From Sphingosinicella sp. LHD-64 (lineage in GTDB: Bacteria > Pseudomonadota > Alphaproteobacteria > Sphingomonadales > Sphingomonadaceae), in the NCBI RefSeq assembly GCF_031157375.1, contig NZ_JAVIFV010000004.1, positions 124,001 through 188,000 of the forward strand: a DNA stretch of 64,000 nucleotides, read 5' to 3'. This document shows, one piece after another, positions 16,838-26,213 of the stretch (the first letter of the stretch is position 1; every line of letters starts with the position of its first letter). The notes beneath the pieces are model-generated. The model did not search any database. It saw only the letters and a program-made list of their open reading frames with translations, and was not told the DNA's origin. The translations under genes were made by a program, and so were the position numbers.

Positions 16838-19285
16838 ATGGACGCGCAAGTGCTGCGCCGACCCGAAGAAGGCGACACGCTCATCCTGCCCATCGAGGGC
16901 ATGAGCTGCGCCTCCTGCGTGGGTCGAATCGAAAATGCGATCCGCCAGGTGCCGGGCGTTGCCGACGTCTCGGTCAATCTCGCCACCGAGCGTGCAAAGG
17001 TCACGTTCGAGGAAGGCCGAGCGCAGACCGCAGCGGTGGCCGAAGCCGTCCGCAAGGCGGGCTACACGCCGAAATCGGAAGCGGTCGACCTTTCGATCGA
17101 GGGCATGACCTGCGCCTCGTGCATCGGCCGGGTCGAAAAGGCGCTGCGGTCCGTGCCGGGCGTCCTCGACGCGCAGGTCAACCTCGCGACCGAGACCGCG
17201 CGCGTAGAGGCGCCGTCGGGCGTGAGCCGCGCTTCGCTCATCGAGGCGGTCGCCGGCGCCGGGTACCAGGCGACGGTCCGCGCCGCGCCGCAGCCGAACC
17301 AGCTCGAAGCCGACGAGGCCCGCTATGCCAAGGCGAGCGAGAAGGAGCTGCGCCATGTGATTGTCGCGGCGGCGCTGTCGCTGCCGCTCGTCGTGCCGAT
17401 GCTGCTTGAACCGTTCGGAATCGCCTTTGCGCTGCCCGGCTGGCTGCAGCTGTTGCTCGCGACGCCGGTGCAGTTCTGGTTCGGTGCGCGTTTCTATCGC
17501 GCCGGCTGGAAGGCCCTGCGTGCGCGGGCCGGCAACATGGACCTGCTCGTCGCGATCGGCACCAGCGCCGCCTTCGGCCTCAGCCTGTATCAGCTCCTGG
17601 TCCCGCCAATGAGCCACGGCGCCGGCGCCCCGCATTATTATTTCGAAGCGGCGGCGGTGGTCATCACCCTCGTGCTGCTCGGCAAATGGCTCGAAGGGCG
17701 GGCCAAGCGGCAGACCGGCGCCGCGATCCGCGCGCTGATGGCGCTCCGGCCCGACACGGCGCGGGTCGTCGAACCCGGCGGCGCCGAGGTCGAGATGTCG
17801 GTCGAGCAGGTTCGGGTCGGCGACGTCGTCCGTGTCCGCCCGGGCGAGCGCATCCCTGTCGACGGCCGTCTCGCCCAGGGACTGACCAGCGTCGATGAAT
17901 CCATGCTCACCGGCGAAAGCCTGCCCGTCGCCAAGGTCGAGGGCGACAAGGTGACCGGGGGCTCGATCAACGGCGAAGGCCTGATCGAGATCGAGACCAC
18001 CGCGATCGGCGCCGAGACGACGCTCGCGCGCATCGTCCGTCTGGTCGAAAGCGCCCAGGGCGCCAAGGCGCCGATCCAGCGGCTCGTCGACAAGGTGAGC
18101 GCCGTGTTCGTGCCGATCGTGCTTGGGGTGGCGGCGCTGACCTTCGCCGGCTGGCTCGCTGCGGGCGCCGGCGTCGAAGTCGCCATTCTCAACGCCGTGG
18201 CCGTCCTGGTCATCGCCTGCCCGTGCGCGCTCGGCCTTGCCACGCCGACGGCGATCATGGCGGGGACCGGCGTTGCCGCCCGTGCCGGCGTGCTGATCAA
18301 GGACGCCGAGGCGCTCGAGACTGCCCACCGGATCGACACCGTGGCCTTCGACAAGACCGGCACGCTGACCGAGGGCAAGCCCTCGCTGGTTGCCGCGGTC
18401 GCGCTGACCGATGCCGGCGAGCCTGAGCTCCTGGAACTCGCCGCCAGCCTGCAGCAGGGCAGCGAGCATCCGCTGGCGCGCGCGGTCATGTCTGCCGCAG
18501 CGGAGCAGGGCATTCGACCGCGCGACACGCGCTTCATCCGCGCCCTGCCCGGGCGGGGCATCGCCGGCCAGGTCGGCAGCCGGAGGATCATCCTCGGCAA
18601 CGCCCGGCTGCTGGGCGAGGAAGGCATCGACCTCGCGCCCGTCGCGCCGCGCGCCGGGCCGTTCGAAGAGGAGGGACGGTCGGTCTCGTGGCTGGCCGAA
18701 ACCGCGCCGACGAGGCAGGTGCTGGGGCTGCTTGCCTTCGGCGATGCGACCAAGGCCTCGGCGCGCGAGGCGGTCGCGACGCTGCATGCCCAGGGCATCC
18801 GCAGCGTGATGATCACCGGGGACAATCGCGGCAGCGCGATGGCCGCCGCGCGCCAACTCGGCATCGACGAGGTGATCGCCAACGTGCTGCCGGAAGGGAA
18901 GGCCGACGCCGTGGCGAAGCTCAGGGGCGACGCGGCGACCGTCGCGATGGTGGGCGACGGCGTCAACGACGCGCCGGCGCTCGCCGCCGCCGATGTCGGC
19001 ATCGCCATGTCGACCGGGACCGATGTCGCCATGCATGCCGCCGGAATCACCCTGATGCGCGGCGACCCGCGCCTGGTGGCGGACGCGATCGACATCTCGC
19101 GGCGGACCTATGCCAAGATAAGGCAGGGGCTGTTCTGGGCGTTCATCTACAATATCATCGGCATCCCGCTCGCGGCGCTCGGTTTCCTCAGCCCGGTCAT
19201 CGCCGGCGGCGCCATGGCGCTGTCCAGCCTCAGCGTCATTGCCAATGCGCTGACGCTCCGCCGCTGGCGCCCCAGCGCTTCGTGA
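16838..19285 (+). CDS. copA: Cu(I)-exporting P1B-type ATPase
   Basis: An 815-residue copper pump starting at ATG 16838 after a GAGGAG ribosome site; the frame is open further upstream but lacks a start signal. Two N-terminal metal domains carry GMSCASC (Cys24, Cys27) and GMTCASC (Cys92, Cys95). The core has TGES (actuator), the membrane metal motif CPC ([13 protein letters not shown]), the phosphorylation motif DKTGT and the hinge [10 protein letters not shown], with eight membrane helices in P1B order. It moves cytoplasmic Cu(I) out across the inner membrane. The gene lies behind a CueR-type promoter and 14 bases before cueR, so regulator and pump are probably co-transcribed. Confidence 0.96.
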   Translation: MDAQVLRRPEEGDTLILPIEGMSCASCVGRIENAIRQVPGVADVSVNLATERAKVTFEEGRAQTAAVAEAVRKAGYTPKSEAVDLSIEGMTCASCIGRVEKALRSVPGVLDAQVNLATETARVEAPSGVSRASLIEAVAGAGYQATVRAAPQPNQLEADEARYAKASEKELRHVIVAAALSLPLVVPMLLEPFGIAFALPGWLQLLLATPVQFWFGARFYRAGWKALRARAGNMDLLVAIGTSAAFGLSLYQLLVPPMSHGAGAPHYYFEAAAVVITLVLLGKWLEGRAKRQTGAAIRALMALRPDTARVVEPGGAEVEMSVEQVRVGDVVRVRPGERIPVDGRLAQGLTSVDESMLTGESLPVAKVEGDKVTGGSINGEGLIEIETTAIGAETTLARIVRLVESAQGAKAPIQRLVDKVSAVFVPIVLGVAALTFAGWLAAGAGVEVAILNAVAVLVIACPCALGLATPTAIMAGTGVAARAGVLIKDAEALETAHRIDTVAFDKTGTLTEGKPSLVAAVALTDAGEPELLELAASLQQGSEHPLARAVMSAAAEQGIRPRDTRFIRALPGRGIAGQVGSRRIILGNARLLGEEGIDLAPVAPRAGPFEEEGRSVSWLAETAPTRQVLGLLAFGDATKASAREAVATLHAQGIRSVMITGDNRGSAMAAARQLGIDEVIANVLPEGKADAVAKLRGDAATVAMVGDGVNDAPALAAADVGIAMSTGTDVAMHAAGITLMRGDPRLVADAIDISRRTYAKIRQGLFWAFIYNIIGIPLAALGFLSPVIAGGAMALSSLSVIANALTLRRWRPSAS

Positions 19286-19299
19286 GGAGGATCGGGACA

Positions 19300-19695
19300 A
19301 TGAAGATCGGTGAGGCCTCGAAGCGCTCCGGCGTCAGCCAGCGGATGATCCGTCACTATGAGGGCCTGGGTCTCATCCCCAAGGCGGCACGGCGGGAGTC
19401 CGGCTATCGCGACTATGACGTGCAGGACATTCATACATTGCGCTTCATCCGGCGCGCCCGCGATCTCGGCTTTCCGATCGAGGAGATCCGGCAGCTGGTG
19501 GCGCTTTGGCAGGATCGCAGCCGGTCGAGCGCCGACGTGAGGGCGCTGGCGCTCGCCCGCGCCGCCGAACTCGATCGAAAGGCGCGCGAGCTCGACGAGA
19601 TGCGGCGGTCGCTCGAGCATCTCGCCGCGACCTGCCATGGCGACGACCGGCCCGACTGCCCGATCATCGAGCGCCTCGAAGGGCAGGACGCGTAG
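19300..19695 (+). CDS. cueR: CueR, MerR-family Cu(I) regulator
   Basis: A 131-residue MerR-family activator with winged helix MKIGEASKRSGVSQRMIRHY, a long dimerisation helix and the metal loop CHGDDRPDC. The two cysteines fall at residues 112 and 120 and a serine at 77, the same positions as in E. coli CueR, where they give selectivity for monovalent ions. A GAGGAGG ribosome site precedes the ATG. It should activate the copA promoter (16775-16805) and perhaps the divergent chaperone promoter when Cu(I) rises. Confidence 0.93.
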   Translation: MKIGEASKRSGVSQRMIRHYEGLGLIPKAARRESGYRDYDVQDIHTLRFIRRARDLGFPIEEIRQLVALWQDRSRSSADVRALALARAAELDRKARELDEMRRSLEHLAATCHGDDRPDCPIIERLEGQDA

Positions 19696-19788
19696 GGCCT
19701 GCTCCGGCCGGCGGGCGGATCGTACGCCGCGACGGGATCGCCTCGCCGGTCGTTCGACAGGCCCGGGCTTCCGCCATGACGTCATCGG

Positions 19789-20538
19789 TCAGTGCAGGAT
19801 CTGGCCCAAAAAGGCCTTTGCGCGCGGGTGGTGCGGATCTGCGAAGAAGTCGGCGGGCGCGCGGTCCTCGACGATCCGGCCCGCGTCCATGAACAAGATC
19901 CGGTCCGCCGCCTCGCGTGCAAAGCCCATTTCGTGGGTCACGCACAGCATCGTCCGTCCCTCGCCGGCGAGGCCCGCCATGACGTCGAGCACTTCCTTGA
20001 TCATCTCCGGATCGAGCGCGGACGTCGGCTCGTCGAACAGCAGGATCGTCGGCTCCATGCTGAGCGCGCGCGCGATGGCGGCGCGCTGCTGCTGGCCTCC
20101 GGAAAGCTGGCCCGGATATTTGTCCGCCTGATCGGCGATCCGCACCCGTTCCAGATAGCTCGCCGCCCGCGCCTCGGCCTGGGCGCGCGGCTCCTTGCGC
20201 ACCAGTCGCGGCGCCAGCGTGCAGTTTTCGAGAATGGTCATGTGGGGAAAGAGGTTGAAATGCTGGAAGACCATGCCCGTCTCGCGGCGCGCGGCGGCGG
20301 CGCCGGCCGCGCCGCCGGCGACCGAGACGCCATTGATCCGCACGCTTCCCTGGTCGACCGACTCCAATTGGTTGACGCAGCGGATCAGCGTCGACTTGCC
20401 CGACCCGGAAGGCCCGCAAATGACCACCCGTTCGCTTGGCGCGATCGTCAAATTGATGTCATGCAGCGCCTGATAGGCGCCATACCATTTGCTGACGCCG
20501 GCAAATTCGATCGCGCATGGGTGAGGCTGCGGGCCCAT
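19789..20538 (-). CDS. aapP: Amino-acid ABC transporter ATP-binding protein (AapP/GlnQ type)
   Basis: A 249-residue ATPase with Walker A GPSGSGKST, Q-loop VFQHFNLFPHMT, signature LSGGQQQR, Walker B ILLFDEPTSALD and H-loop CVTHEMGFA, closest in pattern to polar amino-acid importers. I prefer the ATG at 20538, one base after the MetC stop and preceded by a G-rich ribosome site; ATG 20553 would overlap metC by 14 bases. It powers the fused permease at 21814-24108. It is the last gene of a four-gene minus-strand operon. Confidence 0.92.
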   Translation of the reverse strand: MGPQPHPCAIEFAGVSKWYGAYQALHDINLTIAPSERVVICGPSGSGKSTLIRCVNQLESVDQGSVRINGVSVAGGAAGAAAARRETGMVFQHFNLFPHMTILENCTLAPRLVRKEPRAQAEARAASYLERVRIADQADKYPGQLSGGQQQRAAIARALSMEPTILLFDEPTSALDPEMIKEVLDVMAGLAGEGRTMLCVTHEMGFAREAADRILFMDAGRIVEDRAPADFFADPHHPRAKAFLGQILH

Positions 20539-20539
20539 C

Positions 20540-21784
20540 TCAACCCCCACCATGTCCGGCGCGCGCGTCGCGGCCGTGGCGCAGGCGGCCGAATGCGGCC
20601 TCGAGATCGGCGACGAGATCCTCGGTCGCCTCCAGCCCGGCATGAACCCGGATCAGCGCCCCTTCGGGGACCGGGATGCAACTGCGCACCGGCGCCGGCC
20701 AGGCCGGGACCATGAGGCTTTCGAACCCACCCCAGCTCGCGCCCAGCTTGAAGTGAGACAGGTGGTTGAAGAAGGCCGAGCTTTCCGGCCCGGACATCCC
20801 GTCCAGCAGCACGCCGAACAGGCCCGAGGCACCGTCGAAATCCCGTTTCCAGATCGCATGACCGGGATCGGAGGGAAGGGCGGGATAAAGGATGTGGTCA
20901 ACTTCGGGCTGCTCCTGAAACCATTCGATCAGGGTCATCGCATTTTGCTGATGGCGTTCGAGGCGGACGTCCAGCGTGCGCAGACCTCGGTGGACGAGAT
21001 AGCAATCGTCGGCGCTGACGCAATTGCCCCACCGCGCGGCCGCGTCCTTGAGCTTCTTGAACACCTCTTCATTGGACGCCGCCATCGTGCCCAGCATGAC
21101 GTCGGAATGGCCCGACAGATATTTGGTCGCCGCGGAGATCGAGACGTCCACGCCGTGCTCGATCGGCCGAAAGAAGAGTGGCGTCGCCCAGGTGTTGTCG
21201 AGCATGGTGACGATGCCGTTCGCCCGCGCGACCGCGGTGATCGCCGGGATATCCGCCATCTCGAAGGTGAGAGACCCCGGCGACTCGAGGAAGATGACGC
21301 GCGTATTCGGACGGATAAGGTCGGCGATGCCGCCGCCGATCTCCGGCTCGAAATAGGAAATCTCGATGCCGTAGCCGGCCAGCACCTCGTCGCAAAACCG
21401 GCGAGTCGAGCGGTACACGGTATCGATGATCAGGGCGTGATCGCCGGCCTTGAGGAACGCCGAGAAGCTGAGCGAGATCGCGGCCGTCCCCGATGACGTG
21501 ACGACGGTGTCGTATCCCCGCTCGAGCTCGGTGATCGCTCCGGCCAAGGCGAATGCGGTCTCCGTCCCGTAGAGCCCGTAGATGACGCCGTCATAAAGGC
21601 GGCTGTGCCGTCCGATATAGTCTTCGACGGTTTCATAGACGATCGTCGAGGCGCGATGCACCGGGGGATTGAGAAGCCCCGCCGCCTTGGCCGAGGACGA
21701 ACCGGAATGGATGAGCCTCGTCCTTGCCGACAAGGCGTCCTCATCCTGTCCGGGGCCGGTTACGCGGGAACGATGGTCATTCAT
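20540..21784 (-). CDS. metC: Cystathionine beta-lyase-like PLP enzyme
   Basis: A 414-residue enzyme of the Cys/Met metabolism PLP family. The PLP lysine is Lys221 in SAATKYLSGHSDVMLG and the ring-stacking aspartate is in TMLDNTWATPLFF (Asp196). SGTAAISLSFSAFL and YRSTRRFCDEVL follow the MetC subfamily rather than MetB. It would cleave cystathionine, or more broadly cystine-like beta-substituted amino acids, to pyruvate, ammonia and a thiol. Its place between permease and ATPase genes of an amino-acid importer suggests that the imported substrate is a sulfur amino acid, which is inference. Confidence 0.9.
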   Translation of the reverse strand: MNDHRSRVTGPGQDEDALSARTRLIHSGSSSAKAAGLLNPPVHRASTIVYETVEDYIGRHSRLYDGVIYGLYGTETAFALAGAITELERGYDTVVTSSGTAAISLSFSAFLKAGDHALIIDTVYRSTRRFCDEVLAGYGIEISYFEPEIGGGIADLIRPNTRVIFLESPGSLTFEMADIPAITAVARANGIVTMLDNTWATPLFFRPIEHGVDVSISAATKYLSGHSDVMLGTMAASNEEVFKKLKDAAARWGNCVSADDCYLVHRGLRTLDVRLERHQQNAMTLIEWFQEQPEVDHILYPALPSDPGHAIWKRDFDGASGLFGVLLDGMSGPESSAFFNHLSHFKLGASWGGFESLMVPAWPAPVRSCIPVPEGALIRVHAGLEATEDLVADLEAAFGRLRHGRDARAGHGGG

Positions 21785-21813
21785 TCGTCAGATCCTCTTG
21801 GGGTGGATTGCAG

Positions 21814-24108
21814 TCATGTGTTCTGGCCGCGCCCGAAATGGCGCTCGACCCGCAGGCTGAGGCGCGACAGCGCGAGGCACAGCGCAAAGAAAATGGCACC
21901 GGTGAAGGTGTAGGCTTCGACATAATAAGGGCGCCATTGGACCTCCACGAACGCCATTCGGGTGGTCTGCAGCAGGTCGTAGATGCCGACGATCAGCACG
22001 AGCGTCGTGTTCTTGACCTCGCTGATCGCGGTGCTGACGATGCCTGGAATGCTGGCCTTGAGCGCCTGCGGGAGCCGCACGTGCCGCAGGCTCTGCCAGC
22101 GCGTGAGGCCGAGCGCCGCGGCGGCCTCGTTCTGGCCCGGCGGGACAGCGAGCAACCCGCCGCGCACCGCCTCCGCCATATAGGCGGCCGTGAACAGCAC
22201 GAGCGCGATCTGGACACGCATGAAGCTGTCGATGTTGAGCCAGTCCGGCACGAACAGCGGAAACATGACCGCCGCCATGAACAGCACCCCGATCAGGGGC
22301 ACGCCGCGCATGACTTCGATGAAGCCGATGCAGAGCGCGCGCGGCAACGGCAGGTGCGACTGGCGCCCCAATGCCAGCAGCACGGCCAGCGGGAAGGCGC
22401 CGACGACCGCAATCGTGGCGAGCAGGAACGTGACCGGAAGGCCGCTCCATTTGTCGGGGGGGACAACGGCCAGACCGGGAAGACCCCCGCTCATCAGGAT
22501 CAGCGAGAGGACCAGCACGCCGAGCCAGATGAAGAGGAGGGCGCGCGACCAGAGGACCTTGACGAAGGACGCCGCGAGCGCGGCCGGAAAGAGCAGGCAG
22601 ACGAGCGCCGGCCGCCACTGCTCCGCCTGCGGATAGGTGCCGAACAGGATCAGGCGATGCGTTTCCCCGATGAACAGCCAGCACGCGCCGTCGCGCTGCC
22701 GGCAACGCTCGGCGCCGCCCACGAACGTGCTGTCGAGGATCGCCCAGTTGACCAGCGACGAGAGGGCAGTTCCGAGCGCCGCCAGGAGAACCACCGTTGC
22801 CAGCACTTGGGGCCAGGTGCCGAAGAGGCTCCGCCGCGCCCAGGCGACGAACGCCGGGACGGAGGTCAAATCCGGAGTTTCGGCCCGCGGCGGCGCGCGT
22901 CCGGCGACGCTGGCTGTGCCCGGCGCCCACGGCCGGCGCGCGCCATAGAGGTTGAGCGCGGCGGACAGCAGCAGGGAGAGGGCGAGGAAGGTTGCGACGA
23001 TGATCGCGACCCCCTCGATCGCCTGGCCGGTCTGATTGATGATCGTGTCGACCACCGAGACGAGCTCGGGAAAGCCGATGGCGACGGCGAGCGAGGAGTT
23101 CTTGATCGTATTGACGTGCCAACTGGTCATTGGCGGAATGATGATGCGAAGCGCCTGCGGAAGGACGACATGTCGCAGGCGCTGCCAGGAGGACAGCCCG
23201 AGCGCGGCCGCCGCTTCGCTCTGGCCCTGCGCCGTCGCGGCGATGCCGCCGCGCACGATCTCGCCGATATAGGCCGACGTGTAGACGGTGAGCCCGACCA
23301 GAAGGGTGACGAACTCGGTCGAAAGGGCGCCGCCGGCCTCGAAGTTGAAGCCCGCCAGCCGGGGCGGCACCAGCCGGGGCGACCCGCTCAGCAGGATCGC
23401 GGCAGCAGCGCCGATGACGATCGCGACCATGATCGGCACGGCGCGCGCGCCGGCGACGCCCTGCCGCGCCGCTGGGCGCAGCCACCAGGCCGTGGCGAGA
23501 CCGGTCGCTGCCGCTCCGGCGGCCGCCAGGATCAAAGCGGCGGGATGGTCGAGACCGGGAAGATAGATCGCGCGGTTGGTGACGGTGATGCCGAACAGGC
23601 CGGGTTGGGCCGTCTCGACGGAGGGCAAGCCGAAGAGGAACACCGCATACCAGACGAACAGCTGCAGGAGCAGCGGCAGGTTGCGGACGATCTCGACATA
23701 GGCCGACGCCACGCTGGCCAGCAGCCAGTTGGTCGACAGCCGCGCGAGCCCGATCGCAAAGCCGAGCACAGTGGAGCACAGGATCGCGAGCGCCGACACG
23801 AGCAGGGTGTTGAGCAGACCGACCAGAATCGCCCGGCCGAAACTGTCCGTCGCCGCATAGGCGATCAGCTTGTCGCCGATCGCAAAGCCCGCCCTGTCGT
23901 CGAGGAAACCGAAGCCGGTCTGGATGTTGCGCGCTGCGAGATTGGCGCGGGTCAGCTCGACGAGGGCGAAGATGGCGAGCGCGAGCGCGGCAAGGAGGAT
24001 GGCCTGCCCGCCCCAGCGCGCCCACGGCCGCGCAACGCTGCGCGACGCGGACGAACTGTGTGCCGCTGGCAGGAGATGCGCGCCGGACCCGGGCGCCGCC
24101 GCATCCAT
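21814..24108 (-). CDS. Fused AapQ-AapM amino-acid ABC permease
   Basis: A 764-residue protein containing two complete permease units that are normally separate genes (AapQ about 400, AapM about 384 residues). The first unit has the coupling motif EAAAALGLSSWQRLRHVVLP near residue 315, the second EAAAALGLTRWQSLRHVRLP near residue 675. Between them is a proline/alanine-rich linker (around GTASVAGRAPPRAETPDLTS) with no start codon. It abuts the binding-protein stop directly (24108/24109). As both halves belong to one heterodimer, the fusion would fix the subunit ratio. No frameshift is involved: the frame is continuous. Confidence 0.92.
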   Translation of the reverse strand: MDAAAPGSGAHLLPAAHSSSASRSVARPWARWGGQAILLAALALAIFALVELTRANLAARNIQTGFGFLDDRAGFAIGDKLIAYAATDSFGRAILVGLLNTLLVSALAILCSTVLGFAIGLARLSTNWLLASVASAYVEIVRNLPLLLQLFVWYAVFLFGLPSVETAQPGLFGITVTNRAIYLPGLDHPAALILAAAGAAATGLATAWWLRPAARQGVAGARAVPIMVAIVIGAAAAILLSGSPRLVPPRLAGFNFEAGGALSTEFVTLLVGLTVYTSAYIGEIVRGGIAATAQGQSEAAAALGLSSWQRLRHVVLPQALRIIIPPMTSWHVNTIKNSSLAVAIGFPELVSVVDTIINQTGQAIEGVAIIVATFLALSLLLSAALNLYGARRPWAPGTASVAGRAPPRAETPDLTSVPAFVAWARRSLFGTWPQVLATVVLLAALGTALSSLVNWAILDSTFVGGAERCRQRDGACWLFIGETHRLILFGTYPQAEQWRPALVCLLFPAALAASFVKVLWSRALLFIWLGVLVLSLILMSGGLPGLAVVPPDKWSGLPVTFLLATIAVVGAFPLAVLLALGRQSHLPLPRALCIGFIEVMRGVPLIGVLFMAAVMFPLFVPDWLNIDSFMRVQIALVLFTAAYMAEAVRGGLLAVPPGQNEAAAALGLTRWQSLRHVRLPQALKASIPGIVSTAISEVKNTTLVLIVGIYDLLQTTRMAFVEVQWRPYYVEAYTFTGAIFFALCLALSRLSLRVERHFGRGQNT

Positions 24109-25194
24109 CTACTGCATCGGCAGCGGATAGAGGAGCCCGCCGTCCCTGTAGAGCCTGTTGTAGCCGCGCGGTACGCCGAGCGGTCCGATATGGCGGGACC
24201 AGATCTCGCCATAATTGCCGGTGGCGCGGATCGCCCGATAGGCCCAGTCCTCGTCGAGCCCGAGCGCGCGGCCATAGCCGGGCACGGAGCCAAGCAGGCG
24301 CTGGATTTCGGGATCGCGCGACGTTGCGCGCAACGCGGTCACATTGTCGCGATCGATCCCGTACTCCTCTGCCGCGAGCAGCGCGTTCAGGACCCATCGA
24401 TTGATGTCCTGCCATTGCGGGTCGTCGCTGCGCACCACGATCCCCTGGGGCGCTTTCGATATGAATTCGTCGAGAACGACATAGTCGTCCGGCCGCTCCG
24501 CGTCGGCGAGACGGTAGGTCGTCAGCGTATAGGCGTCGGTGGTCATGGCATCGCAGCGGCCGGCGAAGAAGGCGAGCTTGGCCTCGTCGGGGTGCTCGTA
24601 GACGACCGCCCGGTAGCGCAGCCGGTTGCGGGCAAAATAATCCGCCGTGGCCAGTTCCGCGGTCGTCCCCTTGCTGATGCAGATCGTCGCGCCGTCGAGG
24701 TCGCGGGTGCGCCGCACCCCGCTCGCCCGCCTGACGAGGAAGCTCTGGCCGTCGAAATAGAAGATGCCGGCATAGTCGACGCCAAGACCCGCATCGCGCA
24801 TGAGCGTCCAGGTCGTCGTTCGCGAGAGCAGATCGGCCTCGCCGGTCTGGACGATCGTGAAGCGCCGGTTCGAGGCGACGGGAAGAAAGCGGACCTTGGC
24901 AGGATCGCCCAGCACCGCCGCCGCCAGCGCGCGGCAATAGTCCACGAACAGCCCCTGCCAGACGCCGCGCTGGTCGAGATAGGACATGCCCACCTGTCCG
25001 GTATGAATCGCGCAATGGATCACCCCGCGCGCGCGAACGCGCCGCAAGGTCTCGCCGGCGCTCGCCGCGATCGCCTCGGACTTTGCGGACGTCGTCTGGC
25101 CCGCCGGCTGGCAGGCGGCGAGCAGGCCTGCCAGGCCGATGGCGAGGAATCGATCGAGCCTATTCCAAAACCCTCTCTTTCGGCGGTAAGTCAT
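24109..25194 (-). CDS. aapJ: Amino-acid ABC transporter substrate-binding lipoprotein (AapJ type)
   Basis: A 361-residue binding protein with lipobox LAAC (Cys28), so it is anchored to a membrane rather than free as usual in AapJ of rhizobia. The body shows SBP_bac_3 patterns: RVRARGVIHCAIHTGQVGMS, VDYCRALAAAVLG, GEADLLSRTTTWTLMRD, DGATICISKGTTAELATADYF and CDAMTTDAYTLTTYR. It delivers the amino acid to the fused permease. Start ATG 25194; the open frame continues far upstream through antisense sequence but that part is not coding. The divergent LysR begins 30 bases away. Confidence 0.93.
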   Translation of the reverse strand: MTYRRKRGFWNRLDRFLAIGLAGLLAACQPAGQTTSAKSEAIAASAGETLRRVRARGVIHCAIHTGQVGMSYLDQRGVWQGLFVDYCRALAAAVLGDPAKVRFLPVASNRRFTIVQTGEADLLSRTTTWTLMRDAGLGVDYAGIFYFDGQSFLVRRASGVRRTRDLDGATICISKGTTAELATADYFARNRLRYRAVVYEHPDEAKLAFFAGRCDAMTTDAYTLTTYRLADAERPDDYVVLDEFISKAPQGIVVRSDDPQWQDINRWVLNALLAAEEYGIDRDNVTALRATSRDPEIQRLLGSVPGYGRALGLDEDWAYRAIRATGNYGEIWSRHIGPLGVPRGYNRLYRDGGLLYPLPMQ

Positions 25195-25224
25195 AGATAA
25201 ATGTAATTGAGGGGACGCCGCGTC

Positions 25225-26190
25225 ATGAACCTGCGACAGCTCGACGCCTTCCGCGCCGTCATGATGTCCGGGTCGATCACCCAGGCCGCCCAGGCGATGC
25301 ATCTGTCCCAACCGGCGGTGAGCAAGCTGATCGCCGATCTCGAACATGCCCTGGGCTTCAGGCTGTTCGTTCGGGCGCGCGGCAGCGCCCTGACCGTCAC
25401 GCCGGAGGCCGAATTCTTCTTCCACGAGGTGGAGCGCAGCTTCATCGGCGTCGAGAATTTGAAGCGGGCGGCGAACGACATCCGCAATCTGTCCGCGGGC
25501 AACCTTCACATCGCCGCGCTGCCGGCCTTGTCCTACAGTTTCCTGCCCCGGGTGATCCGCGAATTCCGCCAGCGTCACCCGGGCATCTTCATCCGCTTCT
25601 ACACGCACAGTTCGTCGACGGTTCGCCAGTGGGTCGCCAACCAGCAGTTCGACATCGGCCTTGCGACGCGCGCCCACGAAATCCCGGGCGTGGCCTCCAG
25701 CAGCTTCCTGCGCTCGGTCGGCGCCTGCGTGCTGCCCCCCGGCCACCGCCTCGCCGGCCGCGACGTGATCGAGCCCGCCGATCTCGCCGGCGAGCCGTTC
25801 ATTTCCCTGATGTCGGGCGATCCCACCCGCCGCCGCATCGACCGGATCTTCGAGGATGCCGGCATCGCGCGCGACCTGGTCGTCGAAACCCAGTATGCGA
25901 TGACGGTCTGCAGCCTGGTCATGCAGGGCGTCGGCTGCTCGATCGTCAACCCGGCGACGACCAGCGACTTCCTCGCCCACGGCATCGTCGTGCGGCCGTT
26001 CAGACCGCGGATCGAATTCGAGTATCTGCTTCACACGCCCTCGCTCAGACCGCTGTCCCAAACCGCCATCCGCTTCATCGCGCTCATGTCCGAGGTTCGC
26101 GACGAGATGATCGCCGAAGGCGCATTCGGCGAGCTGGCGCCCGAGGGCGGCGCTGCCGGCTCGCCCCGGCGTCGACCGCCTTCGGCCTGA
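25225..26190 (+). CDS. LysR-family transcriptional regulator
   Basis: A 321-residue regulator beginning MNLRQLDAFRAVMMSGSITQ with the classical LysR helix-turn-helix (AAQAMHLSQPAVSKLIADLE) and a C-terminal effector domain of the periplasmic-binding-protein fold. It is divergent from the aapJ-permease-metC-aapP operon with only 30 bases between starts, so a shared operator is expected there. The effector is probably an amino acid or a sulfur compound, judged from context only. The ATG at 25225 has GAGGGG upstream; an in-frame start at 25207 is less likely. Confidence 0.92.
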   Translation: MNLRQLDAFRAVMMSGSITQAAQAMHLSQPAVSKLIADLEHALGFRLFVRARGSALTVTPEAEFFFHEVERSFIGVENLKRAANDIRNLSAGNLHIAALPALSYSFLPRVIREFRQRHPGIFIRFYTHSSSTVRQWVANQQFDIGLATRAHEIPGVASSSFLRSVGACVLPPGHRLAGRDVIEPADLAGEPFISLMSGDPTRRRIDRIFEDAGIARDLVVETQYAMTVCSLVMQGVGCSIVNPATTSDFLAHGIVVRPFRPRIEFEYLLHTPSLRPLSQTAIRFIALMSEVRDEMIAEGAFGELAPEGGAAGSPRRRPPSA

Positions 26191-26213
26191 CGCTCGCCAC
26201 GATAGCCGCGATC

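Noticed and set aside
16787-19300. Long minus-strand open frame under the copper ATPase
   Set aside because: Antisense mirror of copA with biased composition; the plus-strand frame has every P-type ATPase motif.
21724-25200. Long plus-strand open frame across the ABC operon
   Set aside because: It is antisense to the fused permease and binding protein, is made of Arg/Gly/Asp-rich low-complexity sequence without domains, and has no ribosome site. It is an effect of high GC.
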